In this document: positions 38,460 through 50,847 of the stretch, piece by piece
Layout of the letters: each line of letters opens with the position of its first letter
Numbering within the stretch: position 1 is the stretch's first letter
Source: Panulirus ornatus
Lineage: Eukaryota; Arthropoda; Malacostraca; Decapoda; Palinuridae
DNA: 64,000 nt
Assembly (NCBI RefSeq): GCF_036320965.1
Contig: NC_092289.1
Location: 18,972,778 to 19,036,777, forward strand
Direction: 5' to 3'
Notes under the pieces: generated by a model
Seen by the model: only the letters and a program-made list of their open reading frames with translations
What the model was told of the DNA's origin: nothing
Databases searched by the model: none
Made by a program: the position numbers and the translations under genes

Positions 38460-38725
38460 ATAGTTATATTTCGTACACTGACAGTACAATGATATATATG
38501 TAATTATACAAAGACAATCCCATGAGCCATTATATTATTATTTCTACAGCTTCAGGTCTGCGTCACAGTCAGTAGCAGGGAAGTGAAGGACTCCCTTGAT
38601 GTCAGAAGTTCCTTTATAATAATGAACTCCAATGACGCAGCCTCCTGACTCACTTGCCAGCCCCTCTCATCCCCCACAAACTGCATACTCGTCCCTCTCT
38701 CTGGCACCCTCTTATTTACCAGATA
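38460..38725 (-). mobile_element. LINE fragment (block copy C, truncated)
   Basis: Matches the 3' part of the copy B fragment (CCTTTATAATAATGAACTCC, CATCCCCCACAAACTGCATA) and then stops near 38720, which marks the end of the triplicated block. Confidence 0.75.
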
Positions 38726-38769
38726 CCTACTGCCTGCAGTGAGAAACCTTAATGTTTCTTGAGTTGACT

Positions 38770-38872
<103 letters not shown>

Positions 38873-39059
38873 ATATCATATACTAAAAGGCATTTTTGTG
38901 TTTTTTGATGGAAGTTTATTTGCCATTCTTCAGCTGAAACATCTGAAGCATCCTCATGGAGTACTTGACATTATAGCACTTCAGTGGGGATGGAATCACA
39001 AAGATATGACACATTTCTCAAAGCAAGACAGACTTTGAGACAATTATGGCTGCAGTTCA

Positions 39060-39200
39060 CTGTAATAAGGAGGAGTACGTGGTGCTTGAGGAGTAGGTAG
39101 TAACTGAGTGGTAGATAGCGCTTGAGGAATAGATGGCGCTTGAGGAGTAGATGGCGCTTGAGGTTTAGATTGCGCTTGAGCAGTAGATAGCGCCTGTAGG
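39060..39200. repeat. 18-bp tandem repeat 3' of D8
   Basis: Six to seven diverged copies of GCGCTTGAGGAGTAGATG. Because 18 is a multiple of three it produces a long Lys-Arg/Leu-rich frame on the minus strand that is not a gene. It may lie in the D8 3' UTR. Confidence 0.8.
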
Positions 39201-39279
39201 TAAAATGGATTTCATAGGGCTCGTAGAGAGACCACAGACCTTTCAAGAACAACTCAGCAAGACTTAATCTGGATTATCG

Positions 39280-39282
<3 letters not shown>

Positions 39283-39361
<79 letters not shown>
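39283..39361. repeat. (GA)n microsatellite, D8 3' flank
   Basis: About 39 GA units on the plus strand (CT on the D8 sense strand). Confidence 0.96.
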
Positions 39362-39364
<3 letters not shown>

Positions 39365-39525
39365 TTTTCCTACCTTAGTTACTTTCGATTCCATATGGGG
39401 GACAATGGAATCAATAAGGTCATCTGGAAACACACTGGAATCAGCGGTTTATCTTGGGAGGAGAAAAATACTGGAAACAATAGGTCATTCCAGGAAGACG
39501 AGGAACAGCAGTGGCCTTCGTGCTC

Positions 39526-39755
39526 CTAGCGCGCATAATCAACACAGCAGACGCCTCCACCAAAGCATGGCAAGGTTCTGTTGACACGGCTGCAGTAGCC
39601 ATACGTGCACACTCCGTTGAAGCTCTCGCATGTGAGGATTGCTGTGAGGGAAGGATGGAAGGGACGTGGTTAGTGATACGTGAGGAGGAGAGAGGGAGGG
39701 AGGAGGAGGAGGAGGAGGGGGTTGGGGGGGGGAAACAACTTCAGAGAGCCACTTC

Positions 39756-39854
<99 letters not shown>

Positions 39855-39972
39855 AGTAAGTAAGTCCCCGCCTGCACGATAGGGGGGGAAGAAAAAGGGA
39901 AGTAGAGGAGGTGGTTCAATGTTGGTTGTATCCTTAAGACCAGTTTCCTAACCACCTGATCCTGTCCTTTTG

Positions 39973-40037
<65 letters not shown>

Positions 40038-40822
40038 CTTTAACCTTCTGCCACCTCTTCAGGACTGTGATTGAAGATGGTGCAAAATCTTCTTCGTCGT
40101 TAACATACGTTTTCGCAAACTTTCATGCCTGCTAAGTCATCCTTCCTCCCTCCCACACAGTTCAATTTGACCTCCCACACCAGAGAGAAACCTCACTACT
40201 TTTTTTTCTTCTTATTATTCTTACTTTAAGAACATGAAATTTACATAGTTGTTTTTCTTTAGCACTTTGGAAAGGTGAAGCCATCTCCGTCATTCACCTT
40301 CCAGTCCATGAACGAACTGGATAACCCTTGGAAAACGTGTTCATGTATGAGAATCTATTCATTCTTTTTACACCACGAAAAACGAAAGATGAGCCAAATC
40401 TTAAGGTATGGGAATTTCCCAGCGTTTTATATTTATATATACTAAGGTCACTCATCGTTCAGTAAGGTCACCATGTATGAACTAAGGTCACTCACCATGC
40501 ACCAAGGTCACTACGTATGAACTAAGGTCACTCACCGTGCACCAAGGTCACTACGTATGAACTAAGGTCACTCACCATGCACCAAGGTCACTACGTATGA
40601 ACTAAGATCACTCACCATGCACCAAGGTCACTACGTATGAACTAAGGTCACTCACCATGCACCAAGGTCACTACGTATGAACTAAGGTCACTCATCGCGC
40701 ACTAAAGTCACCACGTATCTACCAAGGTCACCATGTACGTACTCAAATCACTCACCCTGGACTGAAACAGCCACCAGCAACGCCACCGCCAGAATCAGCA
40801 TGAATGATGCGAACTTCAACAT
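39526..40822 (-). CDS. D8, beta-defensin-like peptide with divergent signal exon
   Basis: Minus-strand exons 40822-40756 and 39641-39526 give 60 residues, the shortest in the cluster. Exon 2 follows the usual CTCTCAACAG/GTTTGAAG context but has a longer leader, and its signal, MLKFASFMLILAVALLVAVS, is clearly different from the MMKTKT type though it keeps the 67-base coding length and phase 1 end. The mature exon after CCCTCACAG encodes AILTCESFNGVCTYGYCSRV onward to CCVDYAR, with spacing C-x6-C-x4-C-x8-C-x5-CC and a GVC motif; net charge about +1. TTTATT (AATAAA on the minus strand) at 38915-38920 is a distant polyadenylation candidate. The intron contains GA/CT microsatellites and the donor minisatellite. 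Confidence 0.82.
39761..40035. repeat. (GA)n and (CT)n tracts in D8 intron 2
   Basis: GA at 39761-39852 and CT at 39976-40033 are in opposite orientation, so the transcript could fold into an imperfect hairpin across about 120 bases. Confidence 0.93.
40440..40755 (-). repeat. 40-bp splice-donor minisatellite, D8 intron 2
   Basis: About eight units with a locus-specific variant (CACTCACCATGCACC...CTACGTATGAA on the plus strand). Homogeneity within D8 and difference from other loci indicates local homogenisation. Confidence 0.92.
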
Positions 40823-41432
40823 TTTTCTTTGGTCTTCAAACCTGTTGAGAGAAGAGAGACACATCATACAGTCAGTAGATAACGTAAGGGCAAGATGCTG
40901 TATCTAAGCATATTCACAACACGTGAACTGTGCATAAGATCGAGAGTTCTCTTGTACTCAGGTTGAACTCCTGGTTTTAGAGAAGAAGAAGAAGAAGAAG
41001 AGGCATGGTTTGTGTATAGATACTTGGAGTATTAGCCTTCAAGCAATAACCTCTACCTCACCCTGTTGGCTTTGTAAGAATTTCCCGTATCAATAGCCAA
41101 CTAAGACGTCTTGCAAATGACTTGTGTAAAACTGGCATCAATATCTCTAAAATAAAACTGGGTTTTTTTGGGGTGGGTGGTAGAGGCGAAGTGTGTGTGT
41201 GTGTGTTTTTTTTTTCTTCTTCGAGTGCTCTAAGTGTATGAACACGTCAGTTGGCTGTGGCGTAGTTAGAGAGCGAAGATGTTGCCCAAATCCTCTTAAA
41301 GATATAGTTACAAGTTGCTGAATTTGCTTGACTCTGAGGGATACAATATGATGTTTATCTCTTCAATCAGCGAAGATGAAGTTGATCTCTGGGTTATATC
41401 TGTGTATGAGGAGGCGGGGCAGCAATTCTTAC

Positions 41433-41515
41433 CTGTAGTAGTCTCAGCAACTGTGTTGGACAGGAGACTGGGCGAGTGTGTGGTGAAACTGTCTTATTAA
41501 CCCATATATATACTC
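41433..41515 (-). promoter_or_regulatory. D8 promoter and exon 1
   Basis: On the minus strand a TATA (GTATATATATGG, about 41502-41513) precedes a leader with GTTTCACCACACACTCGCCC and CAGTTGCTGAGAC, ending CTACAG at 41433, with donor GTAAGA. Confidence 0.68.
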
Positions 41516-41519
41516 TTAA

Positions 41520-41640
41520 CGTCGCGTCGTACAGGTAGATGTCTTTTGGAGAAGTTTATTCAATCTAATTTTTCCAATGTGACAGCCTGGTATTCGTAGA
41601 TGGAAGCTTTTATCATTGGCGAAAAGAATAAGTGCATCAA

Positions 41641-41676
<36 letters not shown>

Positions 41677-43300
41677 TATTTTCTTTCACCTCACTCGTAA
41701 ATGTCTCGTTTCGTTCTCCTTTTGAATTAGCCAATCAGTTCGCGGAGTCTAGGGTATATCAAGTTACCTTACCTTTACGTAACACAAAGGTAACTCAATG
41801 TCTGCATTTGCACCACATTTCTGACTTCCAGCAATCCCTTGAACCTACCTTCTCGTCTTGGTTACATGTGTGTGCGTGTGTGTGTGTGTGTGTCTGTGTG
41901 TGTGTTCAGTACAAGTAAACCTTTCAGAACTGGATCGTCCCACTGTCCTCAGGGTCACATACCTGGTTTATCACAATTAAATACTAGTGTTGGAGGCCAT
42001 TAGGCAATCGGACAAACCCACTCCTGTTTTCCCAGAGGTAAGCAGTTGCCAGGTACCACCTACTAGACTATGGCTGTGGCGTTTTTTTTGATCACGGGCG
42101 AGGCAAAGCCCCGGCCGGGGTCTGTGTGGTGGAGGTTGGGCATGTAGGTTACTGTGGTCGTGAGTTGAGTCCCGTGTCTTTGAGGCTCAGTAGTAGAAAG
42201 GGAGAGGGACGCAGGGACGGAGGGAGGGTGAGGAGGGAAACTGTAGTGTTAATGATGGTTGTTGAAAGGGAGAGGGACGGAGGGACGGAGGGAGGGAGGG
42301 AAGGGGGAGGGAAACTGTAGTGTTAATGATGGTTGTTGAAAGGGAGAGGGACGGAGGGAGGGAGGGAAGGGGGAGGGAAACTGTAGTGTTAATGATGGTT
42401 GTTGAAAGGGAGAGGGACGGAGGGACGGAGGGAGGGAGGGAAGGGGGAGGGAAACTGTAGTGTTAATGATGGTTGTTGTGTTATTGGTGCGGTGGATGAG
42501 GTACACTGGGGGAAGGAGGGAGGAAGGAGTATGGGGTCGGTAAACAACGGATGTTAGGCACGAGATGTTTGTTGTGGCTGAGGGAGAGAGCTAATGTGCG
42601 GCGGGGAGTGAGGGGAGATGGGAGGGGGGGTAATGGATGATGGTGTGTAATGAGTTGTGGATGGTGAGGCTTTGTCTGTGTGTGTGTGTGCGTGTTTGTG
42701 TGTGTGTGTGTGTGTGTGTCGACTGTAGGGATGTGATAACTTGATTTCAGATGCAGGGGGTGTTCATGGGATGGAATGGGTTGGACGGATAGATGGGTAC
42801 TAGCCCGGAAAATGTTTCTATTCCTTTCTCCTCGATGCCTCCCTGGAGGCATGAGAACCACCGACGTCACACAGGACGAACAAAGAAGTCATAATAACCA
42901 CCTCTTCCCTCCTCACTGAGACTGACCTCCTCTCAAAACGCTTCACCAGGTCTCGAGAAAGACAAGAGTGAAATGACGATGAGCAGTTGAGGTATGCGTT
43001 TACCCAATCCCTTAAACATATGTTTAGACAACTTCCAGGGGATTTTGAAGCAGTCCTTGTGTGTCCAGTAAGGTGGTATTGGTGCCTTGTGGATCGTGCA
43101 TTCCATCTTAAATTGTCATCAGGACAGGAGGACATGAAAATGTGATTAGTTGCCATGTTTCATATACATATTTACCCATTTTTTTCCTTTGCTAGCTCTG
43201 GCGTTAGGTTTCTGTAGAGGTAATAGGATGTGAAAAAAAAAAAGCAATCAGTGTTCATCAGCAGCGGAGTTAGTGAGTTGAAGCAATGAGACACTTTCGT
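41520..43300. other. intergenic between D8 and D9
   Basis: No gene recognised. CA and GT tracts at about 41641-41674 and 41870-41905, a G-rich minisatellite at 42190-42480, and a GT tract at about 42676-42719. An isolated GCGTTAGG at 43201 has no TATA after it. Confidence 0.5.
42190..42480 (+). repeat. G-rich 64-73 bp minisatellite
   Basis: Four copies built from GAAAGGGAGAGGGACG and GGAGGGAAACTGTAGTGTTA, differing in the number of GGAGGGACG submotifs. Closely spaced GGG runs on one strand could form G-quadruplexes. Confidence 0.85.
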
Positions 43301-43450
43301 GAAACTTTTATTTGAAAAGTTCTAAACAGAAGAATTCGGAGTAAATGTAGTTGCAACATGGAACTTCAACTGTCCATGTGGGAAGTACAAGAAAAATTGA
43401 AGAAAATTTTAAATACTGAATAAACGTTGATAATCATTACTGCTGCTGCT

Positions 43451-43452
<2 letters not shown>

Positions 43453-43536
<84 letters not shown>
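43453..43536. repeat. (CT)n microsatellite, D9 3' flank
   Basis: About 42 units preceded by a short GCT run. Confidence 0.96.
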
Positions 43537-43540
<4 letters not shown>

Positions 43541-44185
43541 ATCTTATCTTACATCAAAGCACAAGCATATGTTTTTAGATAGGCTGAGGTAGAATTTGAA
43601 AATGGCTTGTCTAAAAATAGTTTCAAGGGGAGAGCAAGGTGAAAATAACAAGATAAACCAAGTAAACGCACAAAGAAGTGTATGGTGATGGTTGTCTTGA
43701 CACTGAATGCAGACAGAGGAAGTCTTTAATCAAACAATACGTTCAATTATAATTCAGCTTTAGTGAGACATTAAAAAGCTTCTACATGAAGTAGTTCACA
43801 GCAACATATTTCAACATGAGGATATACAAACACTAACACATCTCCATATGCTAAACATACTTTTACAATGATCATTGCTAACATTGACTGGCATATGGAA
43901 AGTAGATTTTGCCTGTATACACCTTAGATATTCATAAGATCTTGTATAGAATACCAATAGAATCAAAAGAATGAAAAACAAATGAAAGCTTCGCATAGAC
44001 ATGAAAGATCAGATCAATCGAGATGGTCAAGTGATGAACCCCAGGGAGAGAGAGAGGAGGAGAATTCACTGGCTTCGTTCCACTCATCTCCACCAGGGAA
44101 CACTGGCAGCGGCAGACGTCTTCATGTGGCAAGTCATACTCCACTTCGGTGGGGGGAGGGGAGAGGAAATGTGCAGTTCCTCGTT

Positions 44186-44920
44186 CTAACCATAATGGTA
44201 TCTTCGTGCGACGCAGCAAGAAGTGCCTGGTGTGAAGCACAAATAATCTCTCTTGAACTGAACGCATGTCCTATCTCCAGGATGAAGACACTCTCCACGA
44301 TGATAATCGCAGGTGTGGAAACCACCCACTCCATGAGCTGTAGAGGGAGGCCAAAAAAGAGGACGTGAATAGATATAAACAAGAAAATCTCCAAAGAACT
44401 CTTTTTCTTTATAGATTTTCCAGTGCTTATAGCATGACTGGAGAAGAAAGAGAGAGGTATTAAACACTCAGATGAGAATTAGGTTATAAAGATCGTCTCT
44501 CAACATTATGTTATATTCATCTAACTCTGTCTTATCTTACTATCGCCAATCTTGCTACTTTCCCTCGTACTCTCTCCCTTGTAGGACTTATCCGCTCTCT
44601 TTTGTCTTTTAACTTTAGTAAGGTCACTCACTGTACCATGGTCACTCACCGTGCACTAAGGTCACCATGTATGTACTATGGCCACTCAACGTGCACTAAG
44701 GCCACCATGTATGTACTAAGGCCACTCACCGGTGGTGCACTAAGGTCACCATGTATGTACTATGGCCACTCACCGTGCACTAAGGTCACCATGTATGTAC
44801 TATGGCCACTCACCGTGCACTAAGGTCACCACGTATGTACTAAGGTCACTCACCGTGCACTATGGTGGCCGCCACCAAAACCACCACCAGCAGAAGCACA
44901 ATTGTCTTGGTCTTCATCAT
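44186..44920 (-). CDS. D9, beta-defensin-like secreted peptide
   Basis: Minus-strand exons 44920-44854 and 44337-44186 give 72 residues. The signal exon is MMKTKT type and ends GTGCACG|GTGAGTG. The mature exon after CCCTCTACAG encodes AHGVGGFHTCDYHRGECLHP onward to CCVARRYHYG, with spacing C-x6-C-x7-C-x8-C-x6-CC, GEC before Cys2, six Lys/Arg against four acidic residues, and several His. Intron 2 matches part of D3 intron 2, intron 1 matches D1, and the 3' flank matches D5-D7, so the locus is a mosaic. A TTTATT at 43307-43312 could be the polyadenylation signal. Confidence 0.89.
44615..44853 (-). repeat. 40-bp splice-donor minisatellite, D9 intron 2
   Basis: About six units ending at the D9 donor; one unit has a four-base GGTG insertion (CACCGGTGGTGCAC, about 44728-44741). 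Confidence 0.9.
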
Positions 44921-45406
44921 GTTTCAAACCTGTTGAGAGAAGAGAGACACATCATACAGTCAGTAGATAACGTAAGGGCAACATGCTGTATCTAAGGATA
45001 TTCACAACACGTGAACTGTGAACAAGCAACCATCTTAAAGATGATAAGTTCTCGAAGATCAGGAGGAACTTCAAAGCAAAACACACAAGACAAGAAAAAA
45101 ACATTGGGAGGAGAGGAGAAGTTTCTACTATATCAGCTGTGCATATGGAATAAGATGAGCGTAAAGATGGAGTCGACACGAATGGAAATGAAAGATTTAA
45201 GATCCTTTGCGAGAAGAGCATGAGGGTAAGAAATGGTGACTTACTCTCCATATGATTTCCATTACATCCAACATCAACACATTACACTGTCAGCCTCACC
45301 CTACAAACGCACTTCAAAGCTCAGTGTAAAACTCACAAGACTCTGTAGTCTGTACCTGTGAAGGGAGTCAGTGTGACACCAATGTAAGAGGTGTGGGAAT
45401 GCTTAC

Positions 45407-45498
45407 CTCGAGTCGAACCAGAGACTGTGATGGACAAGCCACAAGCAGAGTATGAGGCAAAACTCTATTTCACCCAGCTTATATACCCCAAACGCTAG
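45407..45498 (-). promoter_or_regulatory. D9 core promoter and exon 1
   Basis: On the minus strand GCGTTTGGGGTATATAAGC precedes a leader ending GACTCGAG at 45407, with donor GTAAGC. TATA about 45478-45486. Confidence 0.72.
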
Positions 45499-45624
45499 GG
45501 TATTACCAGAACGTTATTCTGGGAACGTGAAGAAATCATTTCTTCTCTGTAAGACACCTGACATATAACGTATAATTTCTTGTTCGTAATAGATGATTAA
45601 ATACTGTATTTCTTTTTTTTCATA

Positions 45625-46115
45625 CATATTAGCCTTATCCCGCGTTAGTAAGGTAGCCTTAAGAACAGAGGAGTGTGCCTCAAAGGGTATATCCTGACTT
45701 GGCTCCCCTCCTCTGTTTCTTCTTTTGGAAAACTAAAAAGGTGAGGGGAGGTTTTCCAGCCCCCCGGTCCCTCCTCTTTTAGGACGCCATTTGGTAAACA
45801 TGCGGCAATCCCATGTTTACCAAATGGCGTCCTAGCTACGCTCTTCGTTGTATATCAACTGATTGTTATATTTCTCTCTTGTGTCTTCCCTGATGATGTG
45901 ATTATTACACGAAAGTGCTCTTGGGAACTTATCGCGTTTCATTTTCCCCGTGGACTCATATATATCCTCCCCTCTCGTTTCTTTTTTTTTTTTTTTTAAT
46001 TTTCCAAAAGAAGGAACAGAGAAGGGGGCCAGGTGAGGATATTCCCTCAAAGGCCCAGTCCTCTGTTCTTAACGCTACCTCGCTAACGCGGGAAATGGCG
46101 AATAGTTTGAAAGAA
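45625..46115. mobile_element. two inverted short-interspersed copies around a hairpin
   Basis: A forward copy at about 45625-45785 and an inverted copy at about 45960-46110 share the TAGCGAGGTAGCG / AACAGAGGAC / CTTTTGGAAAA features. A perfect 22-bp inverted repeat at 45781-45802 and 45812-45833 sits at the inner edge of the forward copy. Confidence 0.75.
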
Positions 46116-46169
46116 AAAGAAAAACATATGTATAAGGTGAAATTGCACTTCAGTAAGAGTTAATATGAT

Positions 46170-46990
46170 GTCTAACTAACAAGTAATTTTTCTATTCATG
46201 TGGCACGACATGTTTCGTGGAGACAATCCACCTCATTAGGTGCCAGTACTTAACAAAGTTATATGAGTATCAACTTCACACATACTTCCCGCTGTACAAC
46301 ACCAATCCATCTGGGCCAAGCACTGTCACTATGTCTGGTCGTAACCTTTGTAAGGGAGAGTGATTAAGTATGGCTCGGTGGCGGAGGTTGACCTGGGTCG
46401 CTGGGTGTGTCTTGAACAACTTTTTTTCTGTTTTCGTGTTTTGTCATTTCTCTCATAATGATTTGGTTAATGCTAGGATGGGCTTTAGAATTGCCTGGAA
46501 GACAAACTAAAGTTGCTAGCATTAGCAATTAAGACAGGTTCAATGATATTACGTGTGTCATAATCAGTAGATGGGTATAAAATAACGGGATTTTCAAGAT
46601 CTCTGGGGTGATCATTTTCATCACAAATATAAATAACGGGATTTTCAAGATCTCTGGGGTGATCATTTTCATCACAAATATAAATAACGGGATTTTCAAG
46701 ATCTCTGGGGTGATCATTTTCATGACAATGTTTAGCGATCGCATTTTTGTGGTCATCCCTACGTACTGAATGACGGTGCCAATAACACCTCTCTTTTACC
46801 GTTTTACCTGTTTGGCCTACATAGACATATCTTCATGCCTTGCATTTGACGGTGTAAACACTCCCAATCGTTGTATAATTTAGCCTATCATTTACTAAGG
46901 TCTTGCTGGTGGTGTTATTGTACTGGAAAGCAACATCACAAGAACTGTTTAGTGTTGCCCTATTCTCCTAACTTAGCTAATCTAAGGCAT
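46170..46990 (-). mobile_element. Penelope-like element 3' region with GIY-YIG endonuclease remnant
   Basis: On the minus strand: SVYTVKCKA, RYVYVGQTGKTVKERCYWHR, HSVRRDDHKNAIAKHCHEND, then three tandem copies of (C/D)ENDHPRDLENPVIYI (51-bp period at 46581, 46632 and 46683) and TDYDTRNIIE..LIAN. The GIY-YIG domain order matches Penelope-like elements. At least one stop (KA*R) breaks it. The adjacent inverted piece at 47005-47170 is its terminal repeat-like 3' end in the other orientation. Confidence 0.8.
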
Positions 46991-47004
46991 GTTCTAAAAG
47001 ACAG

Positions 47005-47170
47005 ATTGGTGCTGTACGGCGGGAACCAAGTGTGATGTTGGGATTTAGATAACTTTGTTAAGTATTGGCACTGTGTGTGGTGGATTGTCTCTGCGAAAAC
47101 ATGTCGTGCCAGAGTACAGAAAAATTACTTGTTAGATGAAACATTATGAACTACTGAAGTACGATTTCAC
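47005..47170 (+). mobile_element. inverted Penelope-like 3' terminal piece
   Basis: GGCGGGAACCAAGTGTGATG, TAACTTTGTTAAGT and ACATGTCGTGCCA match, in opposite orientation, the end of the 46.2-kb copy and the ends of the 49.9-, 56.7- and 62.6-kb copies. Confidence 0.75.
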
Positions 47171-47171
47171 C

Positions 47172-47175
<4 letters not shown>

Positions 47176-47234
<59 letters not shown>

Positions 47235-48500
47235 ATGTACATATACTTACTATATATGCTGCATATATCTCAGCGCCTGACACCGCACACACCCACAAAC
47301 ACGAACCATTATGTACATCACTGGAACACTGGATCCCCCAGAACGCGATGTCTACACCAACATGGAGATCTACCATCACTTGCCATCACCATTCACTCCG
47401 CTCGTTAAAAACCACCCAACAACCTCCGTGTAGAAATGAATTTAGTAAATTAAATGTCTCTTGCCTCACACTTCAGATATCTCATTTACGTGTACACATA
47501 CATGTGCATAGGTACGTGGGGAATGAGGTAATCAAGAGTTAAACAGATAAATGTTTCGACAATTTCATACGCAGAGACAAATGCTATGTTCTAAAGACAG
47601 TAGTGACTGATAACTATCTTGAATTTAGAAAATAATTTCATGAAAAACTACCTATTTAAGTGAAAAAAAAAAAAGTCCCTGAGAGAATTCATAGAAATAA
47701 GAGAACAGAATGTAAGTACTGATGGATATAAACAAACACAGATCAAACGAAAGGCGTTGAAACCTTTGTATTGCAAACCCCTCTCACATCTCAACCAACT
47801 CACCTCAGTAAGATTGAGAGTCCACGGCCACCCGCTTCAACACCCCCCCACCCCAGAGACAAACAAACTCGGCCCCTCACACCTCACCCAACACCCATCC
47901 CCTATCCCTTGAGAACACCCCCACCCAACCCCCATCCCCCTCTCCCCCCATCAACCTCTCCAGACCAAATTACCTCATCTTTCCCAAGAAAACCCAACAC
48001 CTGGTATAATCAGAAACGGGAAACACAAGTGGCCTTCGAGAGCCGAGATGGGAAGCCCACAGAACCGGTGTAGACCGGGCCATATATATGTATTCTTTTT
48101 TCATATCAATGTGGCTTCTGTTGATAGGGTGGTCCTGAGGATATCCTTGCTTTGGAGAGATAATTGACACACATTCGACACGAACTGATGGTCGTATGTC
48201 GACTGTACGATAACATACCGCACAGTCGCAAAGGTAATTCAAGAGGGGGTGTGTGGGTGGGTGGGTGGGAGCATGGAAACACCTCCCCATACTTTAGAAA
48301 GAGGTGATTACGTGTATGTAATAATGGTAATTACGTTCCGCTTTATACATCCCCGCATGCGTCCTTTGCGGAAGCGTGGTAGTGATCAGAACAGACGTCT
48401 AGGGCTTCTAAAGTTCCCCCTTTGTCTTCCTATCTTTCTTTTGAAGTGGTAATAAAGGAGGGAAAGACCTCAAGCCGTTAGCTCCAATTCCACTGGGTCC
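47176..48500. other. unassigned, GT tract and C-rich sequence
   Basis: A GT tract (47176-47230) follows the Penelope-like piece directly. About 47760-48000 is C-rich with no domain. No gene recognised. Confidence 0.5.
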
Positions 48501-48746
48501 CCTTTTCCAAAAGAGGATATATATATAGAGTGAATTGGAGCGATGTGGTATACAGGGGTTGACGTGCTGTCAGTGGATTGAATCAAGGCATGTGAAGCGT
48601 CCGGGGTAAACCATGGAAAGCTGTGTAGGTATGTATATTTGCGTGTGTGGACGTGTGTATGTACATGTGTATGGGGGGGGTTGGGCCATTTCTTTCGTCT
48701 GTTTCCTTGAGCTACCTCGCAAACGCGGGAGACAGCGACGAGGTAT

Positions 48747-48770
<24 letters not shown>
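48500..48770 (+). mobile_element. LINE 3' end with A-rich tail
   Basis: GAGTGAATTGGAGCGATGTG, CAGGGGTTGACGTGCTGTCA, GTCCGGGGTAAACCATGGAA and CTACCTCGCAAACGCGGGAG end in a 17-base A run and an AT microsatellite (48764-48827). The same 3' end is inverted at 53.6 kb. Confidence 0.75.
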
Positions 48771-48827
<57 letters not shown>

Positions 48828-49361
48828 ATAATCCTTTCAAAATGCTGGGAAATGATATGAATATACGCAAGGAAGTTTATCAGGGCTGATGAAGTGGAGC
48901 GTCCAGTCAAAGTAATGTCCCATTAAAATTGTGTCTCATATACATCAAAGGCATGTTGGTGAAATCTCTCGCAAATACTTGGCATAAACGTTCGTCATCA
49001 AGTTCCACATCATGTTTCACATCAAGTTCCACAAGTCTAAAGGTTTGCATCACTTGGCTTTTGTACCCAAGTGTCTTAATATAGACACAAGGAAAACTTT
49101 TCCTACTCTTTTTTTCTCTCTCTCTCTCTCTCTCTCTTTCGTTTCTGGTAGTTCCTGGAAGTGGTGGACGAATTGGAGTGCTGAGGATCTCCTCGCCTTG
49201 CAGTCCCTCACTCTCCTGACCAACACCTGCACAGCAGCAAGCAGCAGCAGACAACATACCCTGGTAGACTCTTAGCGACGTCTGGCGATCGGAGTTCTTA
49301 AAGCGAACGATTTTTGTCTTTTTTTTTTTTTCTTTCGGAATGATGTACAATCAATAGTTTA

Positions 49362-50182
<821 letters not shown>

Positions 50183-50189
50183 CTCACAC

Positions 50190-50345
50190 ACGCGCATGTT
50201 CATACATATACATCGCTGCCCTCTGCTTCTGTGAGGTAGCGTCAGGAAAACAGATAATAAAAAGGCCACATTCGTTCACACTCAGCCTCTAACTGTCATG
50301 TGTAATGCACCGAAACCACAGCCCACTCCACACATCCAGACCCTC
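50190..50345 (-). mobile_element. LINE 3'-region fragment
   Basis: GTGAGGTAGCGTCAGGAAAA, CATTCGTTCACACTCAG and CTGTCATGTGTAATGCACCG match the LINE family also seen at 53.6 kb. Confidence 0.65.
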
Positions 50346-50594
50346 AAACCTAAAAAGTAAAAGCAAAATAGACACTTAGAAAAAAAAAAGCTACTTTAAT
50401 GATAAAATGCTATCTACTTTGGCATTCCTGACGAAACGATATGAGGATGAGTATGAACGGAGAGATAAGAAATGACCACGAAGATTATGAGACAACAGAA
50501 CCGGCCGACCAGAACCAGTTTTTTTTACTCCGAAAAGATTTACCAGAGTAAGTTGCCCCTTCGGAGAATAAATTCTTTCCTACTTCGGCAGCGG

Positions 50595-50596
<2 letters not shown>

Positions 50597-50654
<58 letters not shown>

Positions 50655-50696
50655 ACTACTTTTCTGGGAATCCAAGGTATAACCTCGCCCACCAAC

Positions 50697-50748
<52 letters not shown>
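50597..50748. repeat. (GT)n and (CT)n tracts upstream of D10
   Basis: GT at 50597-50652 and CT at 50700-50748, about 100 bases before the D10 TATA. Confidence 0.95.
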
Positions 50749-50750
<2 letters not shown>

Positions 50751-50847
50751 GGGTCCGTCTTACGCCATCTGCTACCTGCGTTCTCTCCCCCGCCTCACCG
50801 AACGCCAAAGTTTTCCAGCCGACATCGTGGCTTAAACGTACCATCAC

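Larger units (their letters stand above)
26237..38725 (+). repeat. tandem triplication of the D5/D6/D7 block
   Basis: Three near-identical blocks begin at matching landmarks (CCACTGGTCGTTTTTACAAG at about 26272 and 29962, and its CTACTGG variant at about 34368). Each holds, in order, a GATG-rich segment, a GAT microsatellite, a CT microsatellite, the promoter/exon 1, the signal exon, the 40-bp array, the mature exon and a degraded LINE fragment. Copy spacing is about 3.69 and 4.41 kb. The third copy is longer, with extra CA/GT microsatellites and an insertion at about 36310-36890. Confidence 0.92.

Noticed and set aside
43195..43230. Isolated GCGTTAGG suggesting another defensin promoter
   Set aside because: No TATA or leader follows, and no signal exon lies downstream on that strand before D9's inverted gene.
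49130..49275. Possible exon after a CT-rich tract ending GGTAG at 49.15 kb
   Set aside because: It lacks the cysteine pattern, and the reading frame contains stops in the phase required by the cluster's exon plan.
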